A DNA stretch of 13,149 bases from positions 1 to 13,149 of the forward strand of contig USAR01000014.1 in the NCBI GenBank assembly GCA_900552605.1, read 5' to 3'. Below are positions 5,461 through 13,149 of the stretch, piece by piece. The notes under the pieces were generated by a model that worked only from the letters and a program-made list of their open reading frames with translations, ran no database searches and was not told the origin of the DNA. Every line of letters begins with the position of its first letter. The first letter of the stretch is position 1. The translations under genes and the position numbers were made by a program. The DNA comes from an uncultured Oscillospiraceae bacterium (GTDB taxonomy: Bacteria; Bacillota; Clostridia; Oscillospirales; Acutalibacteraceae).

Positions 5461-6345
5461 TTGAAATACTATCTTATGATCGTTTTGTCGTTGATACTTC
5501 TTTCAGGAGATTTCGCCGTAAACAAACTTTATCAGAAACGCTACGGAACATCACTTGAAACAGGCCTTAAATTTAATGCTCTTATGGGATTGTTTACAGC
5601 TGTGGTGTTTTTCGCAATAAACAAGTTTAAGTTTGAGTTTTCGGCTTTTTCTTTGTTGATGGCAGGTATAGTTGCTCTTAGTGTTATGAGCTATAACATA
5701 CTCGGATTCAGAGTTCTTAAATCGGCAGGTATGGCATTTTATACTTTGTTTCTAATGTGTGGCGGAATGATAGTCCCGTATGTGTGGGGTGTATTGTTTC
5801 TGCAGGAAAGGCTTTCTCTTTTGCATTTGGTTGGACTCATTATGATTATATCCGCAATGGTGCTTACTGCAAACGATAAAAAGCTGCCAGATAAACAGAT
5901 ACTCGCTTTATGTGTGATTATATTCTTCTTGAACGGCATAAGCAGTGTTGCGGGAAAGTTGCACCAGATAGAAAAGACGTATTTTTGCATCTCGGAGATA
6001 GAATTTGTTATTGCAATCGGCATTGCGAAGTTCGTTATATCAGCAACGGCATATATGGTTGTAAGATTGTTCCAAAAAAATAAAAAAGCAGACAAGCGAA
6101 ATGATTGCAGGTTTGTGTGGGGAGGATTTTTGATTGTACTCTCGACACTTCTTAACGGACTGGCATATATTTTACAATTAAACGGTGCAAAGAATTTTCC
6201 GGCAACGGTTTTATATCCGTTAATCACGGGCGGAACGATTATTTTCTCATCTGTGACCGGAATAGTTTTTTTTAAGGAGCGAGTCTCCAAAAGATTGATT
6301 ATAAGCATAATTATTTGCTTTGCCGGAACTTGTCTGTTTATCTAA
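5461..6345 (+). CDS. DMT superfamily (EamA-type) transporter
   Basis: 294 residues with about ten hydrophobic helices and the internal duplication of the EamA fold. Each half ends in the same motif: GVLFLQERLSLLHLVGLIMI (110-129) and GIVFFKERVSKRLIISIIIC (267-286). A charged loop (about 204-217) is the longest cytoplasmic segment. The start is TTG with AAAGGA 12 bases upstream; the next in-frame ATG is codon 6, so the start is not certain. DMT proteins move metabolites, amino acids, sugars or drugs across the inner membrane, and the substrate cannot be read from sequence. Its position in front of two intracellular glycan enzymes suggests uptake of a sugar or oligosaccharide, or export of a product (inference). 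No ABC or PTS sugar transporter is in the window. The gene is visibly richer in AT than eda. Confidence 0.85.
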   Translation: MKYYLMIVLSLILLSGDFAVNKLYQKRYGTSLETGLKFNALMGLFTAVVFFAINKFKFEFSAFSLLMAGIVALSVMSYNILGFRVLKSAGMAFYTLFLMCGGMIVPYVWGVLFLQERLSLLHLVGLIMIISAMVLTANDKKLPDKQILALCVIIFFLNGISSVAGKLHQIEKTYFCISEIEFVIAIGIAKFVISATAYMVVRLFQKNKKADKRNDCRFVWGGFLIVLSTLLNGLAYILQLNGAKNFPATVLYPLITGGTIIFSSVTGIVFFKERVSKRLIISIIICFAGTCLFI

Positions 6346-6693
6346 AGCTATTCTGAATTGCCGTTTTAATCTCCTGTATAGTGTTTTTGCTTCTGCCGGT
6401 ATAGCTTTTGATCCAGTTGGTTTCTTATGCGGCAAGAGCAGCAGGAGAAAGATCGGTGGGCGGTGGGATTTTGATATCAGTCATTCTGTGAGCGAACGAT
6501 ATATTTTTGGCTGAATGATAAAAAAGATACCAAATCTAACTTTTGACATATAATCTTGCAAAAAAGAATTACAGCAATGAGTAAAAGAGGTGAATGTTAT
6601 CTTTATTATTACGGCTTTCAAATTATGACAGATATTATGCTTGATAAGTTCGGAATCGCAGCAAATGAAATTTAAAACAGGAGCAGTAATACT
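6346..6693 (+). other. Intergenic region before the alpha-mannosidase gene
   Basis: No convincing gene. AAAGCTAT (6344-6351), at the transporter stop, is complementary to ATAGCTTT (6401-6408) across a 49-base loop and precedes only four T, so it is at best a weak terminator. TTGACATATAAT at 6543-6554 looks like promoter boxes but has no spacer between them. A 32-codon frame lies at 6577-6675 and is listed separately. The mannosidase ribosome binding site CAGGAG is 10 bases before its ATG. Confidence 0.5.
6577..6675 (+). CDS. Possible 32-residue small ORF upstream of the mannosidase gene
   Basis: ATG at 6577 opens 32 codons to TAA at 6673-6675, 18 bases before the mannosidase start. The peptide begins MSKRGECYLYYYGFQ and ends DKFGIAANEI. 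The ribosome binding site is poor (only A-rich sequence in front), and no homology is recognised. It could be a leader peptide, the tail of a decayed gene, or chance. Confidence 0.2.
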   Translation: MSKRGECYLYYYGFQIMTDIMLDKFGIAANEI

Positions 6694-9600
6694 ATGGTGA
6701 ATAAAGAATATGAAAGACTTTTAAATGCACTTTTGAAAGCACTTCCTAAAAGAATGTACCGAGTTCTCGGTGAAACCGAGTTTTCAGGATTCTTCACTCG
6801 TGACAGGCTCTCATTAAGCGATGCGCTTTTACATAATAAAAGCTCAATTCCCCAGGGAACTCATTGGGGTGAAAAATGGGAATATGGATGGTTTTTTACA
6901 GAAGTGACTATCCCTTCTGAAGCATCAGGAAAAAGAGTTGAATTTATGGCAGAGCTCGGTGAGAGTACTGTTTTTGTAAACGGAGAGGTTTACGGTGCAT
7001 TGGACCGTGAGCACAAAATGATAACACTGTCAAAAAATGCAGTTCCCGGAGAAAAGTATAACATAGCTATGGAGGTCTATGCCGGACATACAGGCGAAGT
7101 CGATCCGTTATTGTGCGAACACTATAGAATGATAATACCGGGTGAAAACAACACTGAATTTCCGGAAAAAGGCATCACACAAAAAGTCTCTAAAAACGGT
7201 CATATAGCTGTTTTTCATGATACCGTGTTTCAGCTTTGGATGGATATCAAAACATTGCTCAGCATAGCTGAGACTATTGACCCGTCTTCTCTGAGAAAGG
7301 CTCAAATAGAAAAGAGTCTTAAGAAAATGTGTGACGCTGTCAATATAGAACTACCTTTTGAGGAATTTGAAAAGACAGTCATTGCAGGCAGAAAATTGCT
7401 CGAACATCCTCTCTCGTGCAACAACGGCTCTACCGCTCCGTTATTTTTTGCAATCGGAAATTCTCATCTTGATTTGGCTTGGTTATGGCCGGTATCCGAA
7501 ACGCGGCGAAAAACAGCCAGGACATTAGGAAATCAGCTTAAATTAATAGAAGACTACCCGGAGTATAAGTATACACAAAGCCAACCTTGGATTTTGGAAA
7601 CTGTGAAAAACGATTATCCGGATTTATATGAAAAGGTTAAGACCGCAGTAAAAAACGGAAATATCGTTGTGGAAGGCGGCGCTTGGGTTCAGCCCGATAC
7701 GAATATGATTTCGGGTGAAAGCATGATAAGACAATTCATGTTTGGAAAAAGCTTTATAATGAATGAGTTTGGGTATGACAGCAAAGTGTTTTGGCTTCCG
7801 GACAGTTTCGGTATCAGTGCATCGCTGCCTCAGATAATGAAAGGTTGCGGTATTAAATACTTTATGAATGCAAAAATTCTATGGCAATATAACGGTGGTG
7901 ATAAGTTCCCGAAAAATATGTTTATGTGGCGCGGAATTGACGGAACAGAAATTTTAACAACTATTACATCCGGTTATGCTGACATGAACAAACCTGCTAA
8001 TATAATCAATAAATGGCGCAACAACTGTGAAAAGGAAGATGTGCCGGTAAAAATGTTTTTATACGGTCACGGTGACGGAGGCGGCGGTGCAACGCGCGAG
8101 CATCTTGAATATCTGAGACGTGAAAAAGATTTGGAAGGCATGCCGAGAGTAATACCGGCAGGTCCGAATGAGTATTTTGATTATTTTGAGAAAAATTATA
8201 TGCCATATGATAACACCTTTGTCGGCGAATTGTATTATGCTGCTCATAGGGGCACTTATACAAGTCAGGCAAAAACAAAGATGTTAAACAGAAAATGTGA
8301 ATTTGCATTGCGCGAAGCTGAGTTTTGGAACGCCTTGCTCGGCAACTGTAAAAACAATAATACAGAGAAATTATGGAAAACCGTTTTGCTTAATCAGTTT
8401 CATGATATACTTCCCGGCACATCTATTGCAAAGGTTTATGAAATCTGTGAAGCAGAATTGGCAGGTGTGGTATCAGATGCTAAAAAAATTACCTGTGATA
8501 CAATAAAAACAGTTCTGAATAATAACAATTCATATATAACCGTATTCAACTCACTTTCGTGGAACAGAAAAGCGGTTATTGAATTGCCGGATGGTTGTAC
8601 ATCCATAGAAGGACAGCTTTCTCAGGAAATTAACGGCAAATATTATGCGCAGGTCGAAGTGCCGCCGTGCGGATGCAAATCGTTTAAAATCGATAATAAT
8701 ATACGCTGCAACAGCGAATTCAAACCGTATGTATTGGAAAATGAACTTATCAGAGCTGAATTCAACAATAATGGTCAGCTTATAAGTGCAGTTGACAAAG
8801 AATGCAACATCGAATATATTAAAGCACCTTCAAATGTGTTTAGAATGTATAAAGATGTATCTGCGTTTTTCGAGGCATGGGATATTGACAGCTATTACGA
8901 AAACGTTGAAGTTGATACCGGAATGCATACAGAATTTGTGTCGCAATTTGCCGGAGCGGTTGCATCGGGCATCACATTTAAAGCTCAATTCGGAAATTCC
9001 AAAATGTTGCAGACCGTAATTCTTGAAGCCAACAGCAAGTGTATTAGGTTTGAAACGGAGATTGATTGGCAAGAAACACATAAACTTCTAAAAACTGACT
9101 TTAATACAAATATACAAACCGAGGAAATGCTTTCGGAAACACAATTCGGCTATGTTAAGAGACCAAACCATAAGAGCAGGCAATACGATGCAGACCGCTT
9201 TGAGGTGTGTCAGCATAAATGGTCGGCTCTTACTGAAGGAAAACGCGGTGTGGCTCTTTTGAACGATTGTAAATACGGGATAAGTGCGGATGGCGGCAGA
9301 ATGAGTCTTTCACTTCTCAAATCTTCAATGGAGCCTGCACTAAATGCAGATAAAGGACTACAGCGTTTTACGTATGTGTTTATGCCCTTTTCTGTTCCTT
9401 TTGCTGACTGCAATGTGATCAAGGCTGCATATGAGCTTAATTGCCCTACTGAGTCTAAGCGAGGTTTTGCAGATGAGCACTCATATTTTTCAGTTTCTGC
9501 AGAAAATGTAATTATTGATACAGTTAAACCTGCAGAGGATGGAAGCGGAGATATAATAGTCCGTCTGTACGAGACCAAAAGCACATATACATCATGCAGT

Positions 9601-9753
9601 TTAAATGTTGGCATTGATGTAAACGAGGCATATTTTACCGATATGCTTGAGAATAACATAACGAAAGCAGAAATGCAGGACAATCATATTTTGCTCAATA
9701 TAAAAGCTTTTGAAATAATAACTTTGAGATTAAAAAACACACCAAAAAAATAA
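6694..9753 (+). CDS. Alpha-mannosidase, glycoside hydrolase family 38
   Basis: 1019 residues, normal for bacterial GH38. It is a retaining, zinc-dependent enzyme removing alpha-linked mannose from glycans. An N-terminal region (1 to about 245) with lectin-like beta strands precedes the catalytic domain (about 250-510). There GNSHLDLAW gives zinc ligands H258 and D260, WLPDSFG gives the nucleophile D370, and YGHGDGGGG gives zinc ligand H459. The helical middle domain (about 512-600) starts at YYAAHRGTYTSQAKTK, and the beta-sandwich C-terminal domains follow. No signal peptide is present, so it acts in the cytoplasm. ATG is supported by CAGGAG 10 bases upstream. It shares AT-rich composition with its neighbours and is followed after 40 bases by the GH28-like gene, almost certainly co-transcribed. 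The exact linkage specificity is not readable. Confidence 0.95.
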   Translation: MVNKEYERLLNALLKALPKRMYRVLGETEFSGFFTRDRLSLSDALLHNKSSIPQGTHWGEKWEYGWFFTEVTIPSEASGKRVEFMAELGESTVFVNGEVYGALDREHKMITLSKNAVPGEKYNIAMEVYAGHTGEVDPLLCEHYRMIIPGENNTEFPEKGITQKVSKNGHIAVFHDTVFQLWMDIKTLLSIAETIDPSSLRKAQIEKSLKKMCDAVNIELPFEEFEKTVIAGRKLLEHPLSCNNGSTAPLFFAIGNSHLDLAWLWPVSETRRKTARTLGNQLKLIEDYPEYKYTQSQPWILETVKNDYPDLYEKVKTAVKNGNIVVEGGAWVQPDTNMISGESMIRQFMFGKSFIMNEFGYDSKVFWLPDSFGISASLPQIMKGCGIKYFMNAKILWQYNGGDKFPKNMFMWRGIDGTEILTTITSGYADMNKPANIINKWRNNCEKEDVPVKMFLYGHGDGGGGATREHLEYLRREKDLEGMPRVIPAGPNEYFDYFEKNYMPYDNTFVGELYYAAHRGTYTSQAKTKMLNRKCEFALREAEFWNALLGNCKNNNTEKLWKTVLLNQFHDILPGTSIAKVYEICEAELAGVVSDAKKITCDTIKTVLNNNNSYITVFNSLSWNRKAVIELPDGCTSIEGQLSQEINGKYYAQVEVPPCGCKSFKIDNNIRCNSEFKPYVLENELIRAEFNNNGQLISAVDKECNIEYIKAPSNVFRMYKDVSAFFEAWDIDSYYENVEVDTGMHTEFVSQFAGAVASGITFKAQFGNSKMLQTVILEANSKCIRFETEIDWQETHKLLKTDFNTNIQTEEMLSETQFGYVKRPNHKSRQYDADRFEVCQHKWSALTEGKRGVALLNDCKYGISADGGRMSLSLLKSSMEPALNADKGLQRFTYVFMPFSVPFADCNVIKAAYELNCPTESKRGFADEHSYFSVSAENVIIDTVKPAEDGSGDIIVRLYETKSTYTSCSLNVGIDVNEAYFTDMLENNITKAEMQDNHILLNIKAFEIITLRLKNTPKK

Positions 9754-9793
9754 TTGTTTTAAATAGCAAATCGTTAATGAGGAAATTAAAAAT

Positions 9794-11131
9794 ATGAAAA
9801 ACAGAATATTTAAAGTAACGGATTTCGGAGCCGTTTCCGAAAGTAAAGAGCTCCAGACCCAAAGAATACAAAGTGCATTAGACCAATGTTTTCTGAACGG
9901 CGGAGGAACTGTTGTTGTTCCGAAGGGCGTTTATTTAACGGGTGGACTCAGGATAAGGTCAAATAGCACACTGTACTTAGAGTCGGGGGCAATCTTAAAA
10001 GGCAGTCGCAATCCGGAGGATTATTTCGGATACTTAGCCGATAAAATCGAACCGTTAACTGAAAATGAAGTTACTGACAAAGTATGGAGAAGAACAGAAT
10101 TGGATGCGGTAAAGGATTATACATTTCTTTCCAGACCGGGCAGCCGTTGGAACAACGCCCTTATAAAAGCCGTAAATGCAGAAAACGTTGCTATTATAGG
10201 CGAGGAAAACTCTTTTCTTGACGGCAGTGATTGTTTTGATGAATTGGGAGAAGAAAACTATCGCGGACCGCATTGTATAAATATGTTCAACTGCAAAAAT
10301 GTTCATCTTTCCGGTTATTCGGTTAAGGATAGTGCCAATTGGGCAAATGCTCTTTTTTACTGCGAAAATGTTGTGGCAGAAAATGTTTCTGTATATGCGG
10401 GACACGATGGAATACACATCACCGGGTGTGAAAATGTTAAAATAAATGATTGCAAATTTTACACCGGGGATGACTGTGTTGCTGGATTTGCAAACACAAA
10501 TGTTATTGTAACGGGCTGCATTCTAAATTCGGCTTGTAGCGCTATGCGTTTCGGCGGGACAAATGTGTTTGTAAAAAAATGTAGAATTTACGGTCCATGT
10601 AAATACCTTTTCAGAGGAAGCCTTACAGATGAAGAAAAGAGAAACGGTGTAAAGCCGGAGCTTGCAGGTCACAGAAAGAATATGCTTAGCGTATTTACCT
10701 ATTACGGCGATTATTCTGTTGATATTCCTAATCAACCGAGCAATATTATTATTTCCGACTGCACAGTTGACGGTGCGGATAAGCTCTTGCACTACAACTA
10801 TTCAGGGAACGAAATGTGGCAGCTTAATAAGCCGTTGAGTAATATTTTAATTCCTTCAATCCTTTACGGGGATAAGGAAAAAAAGGTTTCGTTGAATATA
10901 AAAAACTGTAATTTTTCAATAAAAAACAACATTGCCTGCGAAGAGCTGATTCAAGCTGCTAACTTTGATACCATAGTCCTTGATAACGTTGAAATTAAAA
11001 ACTATAAAGCAGAGACTCTTATTAAAACCTGGACAGACGGTAATGTGGTAATTAAAGACCTGAAATGCGAAAAAAAACCAAGTAGTATTACTGAAAAAGC
11101 ACTAAGTGCATTTAAGTGCAAACCAATATAA
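9794..11131 (+). CDS. GH28-like right-handed beta-helix glycosidase (polygalacturonase family)
   Basis: 445 residues. The N-terminus VTDFGAV...IQSALDQCFLNGGGTVVVPKGVYLTGGL is the usual first turn of pectin-degrading beta-helix enzymes, and repeated short N/C-x-N-V turns (for example 128-132, 166-171, 189-200, 212-215) make the helix. The GH28 active-site order is partly visible: D205 in GHDGIHI and D226-D227 in TGDDC, with the same 21-residue spacing as Asp180-Asp201 of fungal polygalacturonases. The GHG histidine is absent (A247-C248-S249 at that position) and no RIK is seen, so the substrate or even activity may differ. No signal peptide, hence intracellular. GAGGA lies 10 bases before the ATG. 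It follows the alpha-mannosidase after 40 bases and may act on the same glycan or on galacturonate-containing oligosaccharides feeding the KDG pathway. Confidence 0.85.
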   Translation: MKNRIFKVTDFGAVSESKELQTQRIQSALDQCFLNGGGTVVVPKGVYLTGGLRIRSNSTLYLESGAILKGSRNPEDYFGYLADKIEPLTENEVTDKVWRRTELDAVKDYTFLSRPGSRWNNALIKAVNAENVAIIGEENSFLDGSDCFDELGEENYRGPHCINMFNCKNVHLSGYSVKDSANWANALFYCENVVAENVSVYAGHDGIHITGCENVKINDCKFYTGDDCVAGFANTNVIVTGCILNSACSAMRFGGTNVFVKKCRIYGPCKYLFRGSLTDEEKRNGVKPELAGHRKNMLSVFTYYGDYSVDIPNQPSNIIISDCTVDGADKLLHYNYSGNEMWQLNKPLSNILIPSILYGDKEKKVSLNIKNCNFSIKNNIACEELIQAANFDTIVLDNVEIKNYKAETLIKTWTDGNVVIKDLKCEKKPSSITEKALSAFKCKPI

Positions 11132-11364
11132 CTGTCAACGCAATATGAAAAATATCCGGGATTATTTTTGATACAGATAAATCCCGCCAATCTCTCCGTT
11201 TACTTATTTTGAGGATACATTCACCGTCCCCGGAACAGTGAGGGTAGGTATAACTCAAGTATGCGCTTCTCTATTGTATCAGAGAAAAGTGCTTTAACTG
11301 ACTGCTAACCGAAAGATAAGAAGTTTATCTCTTTCAAAATCAGTCTATGCAACCCACTGTACCG
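11132..11364 (+). other. Intergenic region after the GH28-like gene, several hairpins
   Basis: No gene is supported. CGGGATT (about 11156-11162) can pair with AATCCCG some 16 bases on, but there is no T run, so it is not a clear terminator. CTTCTCT (11266-11272) pairs with AGAGAA(AA)G (11281-11289) around an 8-base loop. GAAAGATAA (11311-11319) pairs with the segment 11325-11335 with a bulge. The series of hairpins may mean a processed or structured intercistronic RNA. Confidence 0.4.
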
Positions 11365-11535
11365 CATATTCATCTTTGAAAGAATAGCCGATACACATAA
11401 TCAGCTTTGCAGAGCATAATCGCATCTGCGTACTATGGAGTGCATCTGTTATCTTATGCAATGCTTTTACACAGTTTTTATGCTGTGCATGGTTTTTTAT
11501 TTCTTATTGCACAGCGGAAAGGAATGGTTATAATT
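11365..11535 (+). promoter_or_regulatory. Structured leader of kdgK, related to the transporter leader
   Basis: GCTGTGCA (11482-11489) pairs perfectly with TGCACAGC (11508-11515) around an 18-base U-rich loop, and the GGAAAGGA ribosome binding site begins two bases later. The same arrangement, with a G-U replacing one pair, precedes the transporter gene, and the segment AGCGGAAAGGA plus the 12-base spacing to the start codon are shared. The block at 11365 also aligns with 5281. No convincing promoter was found here, so kdgK may depend on read-through or on a weak internal promoter. Confidence 0.4.
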
Positions 11536-12555
11536 ATGAAAGTTGTTACATTCGGCGAGCTTATGCTCCGCTTAGCGCCTGAGGGTTATCTTCGCTTTGT
11601 GCAATCGGAAAAATTCCTTGCAACATTCGGCGGCGGTGAAGCAAATGTTGCGGTGTCGCTTGCCAACTACGGCATTGACGCAGCATTTGTTACAAAGTTC
11701 CCAGAGAACGATATTGCTGTAATGGCAATCAATTCTCTGAGAAGATACGGCGTTGATACTTCGCTGATTGCAAAGGGCGGCGACCGTATCGGTATTTACT
11801 ACTGCGAAAAGGGTGCGTCGCAGCGCCCCTCAAAGGTTATTTACGACCGCGCAGGCTCATCAATTGCAACAGCAACTACCGCTGATTTTGATTGGAACAA
11901 GATCTTCGACGGTGTTGATTGGTTTCACTTCACGGGAATCACCCCAGCACTCGGTGATAACGTTGCCGAGATCTGCCTGGAAGCTTGCAAAGAAGCTGCA
12001 AAGCGCGGTATAACCGTCAGCTGCGATCTTAACTACCGCAAAAAGCTGTGGACTCGTGAAAAAGCCGGCGAGGTTATGGGCAAGCTTATGCCTTACGTTA
12101 ACGTATGCATTGCAAACGAAGAGGATGCATCTGACGTTTTCGGAATCAAAGCCAGCAACACAGATTTGACCGCAGGCAAGGTCAACCATGAGGGTTACAA
12201 AGAAGTTGCCAAAAAGCTTGCCGACAGATTCGGCTTTGACAAGGTTGCAATAACGCTTCGCAGCTCGATATCCGCAAGCGATAACGATTGGGCGGCAATG
12301 CTCTACACCGACAATAATTACTACTTCAGCAAAACCTATCATATGCACATTGTTGATCGTGTCGGCGGCGGCGACAGCTTCGGCGGCGGACTTATCTACT
12401 CACTTCTTAACGGCTACGAGCCGCAGAGAGCAATTGAATTTGCGGTTGCCGCATCCTGCTTAAAACACAGTGTTGAGGGCGACTATAATATGGTTTCCGT
12501 AAAAGAAGTTGAAGCACTTGCGGGCGGCGACGGCTCGGGTAGAGTTCAAAGATAA
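11536..12555 (+). CDS. kdgK: 2-dehydro-3-deoxygluconokinase (KDG kinase, PfkB family)
   Basis: 339 residues, standard length. It phosphorylates 2-keto-3-deoxygluconate with ATP to KDPG, the substrate of the aldolase encoded at 4242. PfkB features: N-terminal FGGGEANVAVSLANYG (31-46), DLNYRKKLW (164-172, typical of KDG kinases), and the C-terminal ATP/anion-hole signature DRVGGGDSFGGG (274-285) with catalytic base D280. GGGD instead of GAGD is a common variant. The ATG at 11536 is chosen because the family begins at MKVVTFGE and AAAGGA is 12 bases upstream. An open frame extends 43 codons further up, but that stretch forms the leader hairpin and is not protein-like. Its composition resembles eda rather than the three genes in between. 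A strong terminator follows. Confidence 0.95.
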   Translation: MKVVTFGELMLRLAPEGYLRFVQSEKFLATFGGGEANVAVSLANYGIDAAFVTKFPENDIAVMAINSLRRYGVDTSLIAKGGDRIGIYYCEKGASQRPSKVIYDRAGSSIATATTADFDWNKIFDGVDWFHFTGITPALGDNVAEICLEACKEAAKRGITVSCDLNYRKKLWTREKAGEVMGKLMPYVNVCIANEEDASDVFGIKASNTDLTAGKVNHEGYKEVAKKLADRFGFDKVAITLRSSISASDNDWAAMLYTDNNYYFSKTYHMHIVDRVGGGDSFGGGLIYSLLNGYEPQRAIEFAVAASCLKHSVEGDYNMVSVKEVEALAGGDGSGRVQR

Positions 12556-12573
12556 TTTAAAAATAAAGAATAC

Positions 12574-12612
12574 AAAAACGCTTTGGCAAACCGATTAGCC
12601 AAAGCGTTTTTT
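12574..12612 (+). terminator. Strong bidirectional intrinsic terminator
   Basis: The arms 12574-12587 and 12598-12611 pair perfectly over 14 bp around a 10-base loop, with T-rich ends on both strands. It closes the plus-strand sugar-acid locus about 18 bases after the kdgK stop and can also stop the converging minus-strand oxidoreductase transcript. Confidence 0.9.
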
Positions 12613-12676
12613 ATTTTCATAAAAGCTCTGTGAGAAAACATACAAATATACTGCACAAACTGAGGCAAGGCAATTA

Positions 12677-13149
12677 TTAGGCGTCAATACTTTTCATCAA
12701 CAAATTATGAAGAGCCATTTCATAATCATAAGTATAAATATTTTCTTTTTCCCCATTAAGCTTTGCGGCGAAGTCAAGCATCATTTTATCGTACCTTCCA
12801 AACGCAGGAAAGCTGACTGTCTCGCTTCTTAAAGCAAAATCTCTTACATTTTTAACGTGATCCCTGTATGTAATTTTACACTTAACATCGTCTGCGCAGA
12901 TTACGCCGGGTATATCCAATGGATTTTCAAGAGGCTCTATTTCCAAAGTACCTTTACTTCCGGAAATAACAAGCTGTCGTCTTGCATCACCGTTGACTTC
13001 TGATGCAGAGCTTTTAACAAACGAAATACCATTCTCGTATTCATATAGCACAAAACCGGTGTCAATTGCGCCTGTGCCGCTACACGAAGTTGCAAAATTC
13101 ATGGGCATAACCTTTTGTGGTTCCCCCATTATTCTATAAACAATATCAG
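12677..13149 (-). CDS. Gfo/Idh/MocA family oxidoreductase, C-terminal part (cut by window edge)
   Basis: The frame is open to the last base of the window (upstream codons read DIVYRI before MGEPQKV), so 156 C-terminal residues are visible and the N-terminal Rossmann domain is missing. The visible part matches the C-terminal alpha/beta domain of this NAD(P)-dependent sugar dehydrogenase superfamily. It has a beta-sheet segment with TGFVLYEYENGISFVKSS, then the hallmark RRQLVISGSKGTLEIEPLENP, and a C-terminal helix (YDKMMLDFAAKLNGEKEN...YEMALHNLLMKSI). Family members oxidise or reduce sugars and inositols, and some hydrolyse glycosides; the substrate is unknown. It converges on kdgK and shares the terminator at 12574-12612. 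A link to the sugar-acid locus is plausible but unproven. The annotation as an internal ATG start at 13129 would be wrong. Confidence 0.85.
   Translation of the reverse strand, partial: DIVYRIMGEPQKVMPMNFATSCSGTGAIDTGFVLYEYENGISFVKSSASEVNGDARRQLVISGSKGTLEIEPLENPLDIPGVICADDVKCKITYRDHVKNVRDFALRSETVSFPAFGRYDKMMLDFAAKLNGEKENIYTYDYEMALHNLLMKSIDA

Noticed and set aside
5739..6308. 189-codon open frame antisense to the transporter gene
   Set aside because: No start signals or domain features; the sense strand encodes a clear ten-helix transporter.
6320..6514. 64-codon plus-strand frame after the transporter gene
   Set aside because: It begins inside the transporter gene in another frame, has no ribosome binding site and no recognisable protein pattern.
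6543..6554. TTGACATATAAT as a promoter for the alpha-mannosidase gene
   Set aside because: The -35-like and -10-like hexamers are directly adjacent; neither has a partner at 16-18 bases.
11407..11535. N-terminal extension of kdgK by 43 codons
   Set aside because: The family starts at MKVVTFGE, the ribosome binding site AAAGGA precedes the ATG at 11536, and the extension overlaps the leader hairpin.
11132..11535. Known metabolite riboswitch or tRNA in the long gap
   Set aside because: No conserved riboswitch core or tRNA cloverleaf with CCA-type acceptor could be recognised by eye.

Overview
The window looks like chromosomal DNA of a low-to-moderate GC Firmicute, most likely a gut Clostridium-type organism (Oscillospiraceae/Ruminococcaceae-like). 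This is inference from gene content, strong AAGGAG/AAAGGA-type ribosome binding sites, occasional GTG/TTG starts, many intrinsic terminators and consensus sigma-A promoters. No rRNA, tRNA, CRISPR array or transposase was found.

Layout. (1) Positions 1-580: the last codons of a plus-strand gene, then about 540 bases without a credible gene but crowded with inverted repeats. These include a GC-rich, four-branched palindromic element (216-383) and a terminator for the next gene. (2) 579-1426: a divergent pair, a zinc-ribbon/TM2 membrane protein (minus) and a small XRE-type regulator (plus), sharing a compact promoter region. (3) 1498-3948, minus: a probable operon of cytidine deaminase, pyrimidine-nucleoside phosphorylase and a polysaccharide-deacetylase-fold protein; the first two form a nucleoside salvage route. 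(4) 4104-12611, plus: a sugar-acid/glycan locus of KDPG aldolase fused to a VOC-type domain, a DMT/EamA transporter, a GH38 alpha-mannosidase, a GH28-like beta-helix protein and 2-keto-3-deoxygluconate kinase, closed by a strong bidirectional terminator. (5) 12677-13149, minus: the C-terminal part of a Gfo/Idh/MocA oxidoreductase, cut by the window edge.

How the genes work together. KdgK phosphorylates 2-keto-3-deoxygluconate and Eda splits the product to pyruvate and glyceraldehyde-3-phosphate, the end of hexuronate catabolism. Between these partners sits a visibly more AT-rich block (transporter, GH38, GH28-like) whose enzymes lack signal peptides, so glycan processing is predicted to be intracellular after uptake.

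Most interesting points: the nested palindromic element at 216-383; two leaders upstream of the transporter and kdgK genes that appear to be related to each other and both put a hairpin next to the same 11-base ribosome-binding segment, suggesting a duplicated leader at the edges of an inserted gene block; the Eda-VOC fusion; and a GH28-like protein that keeps the three aspartates at canonical spacing but lacks the histidine.
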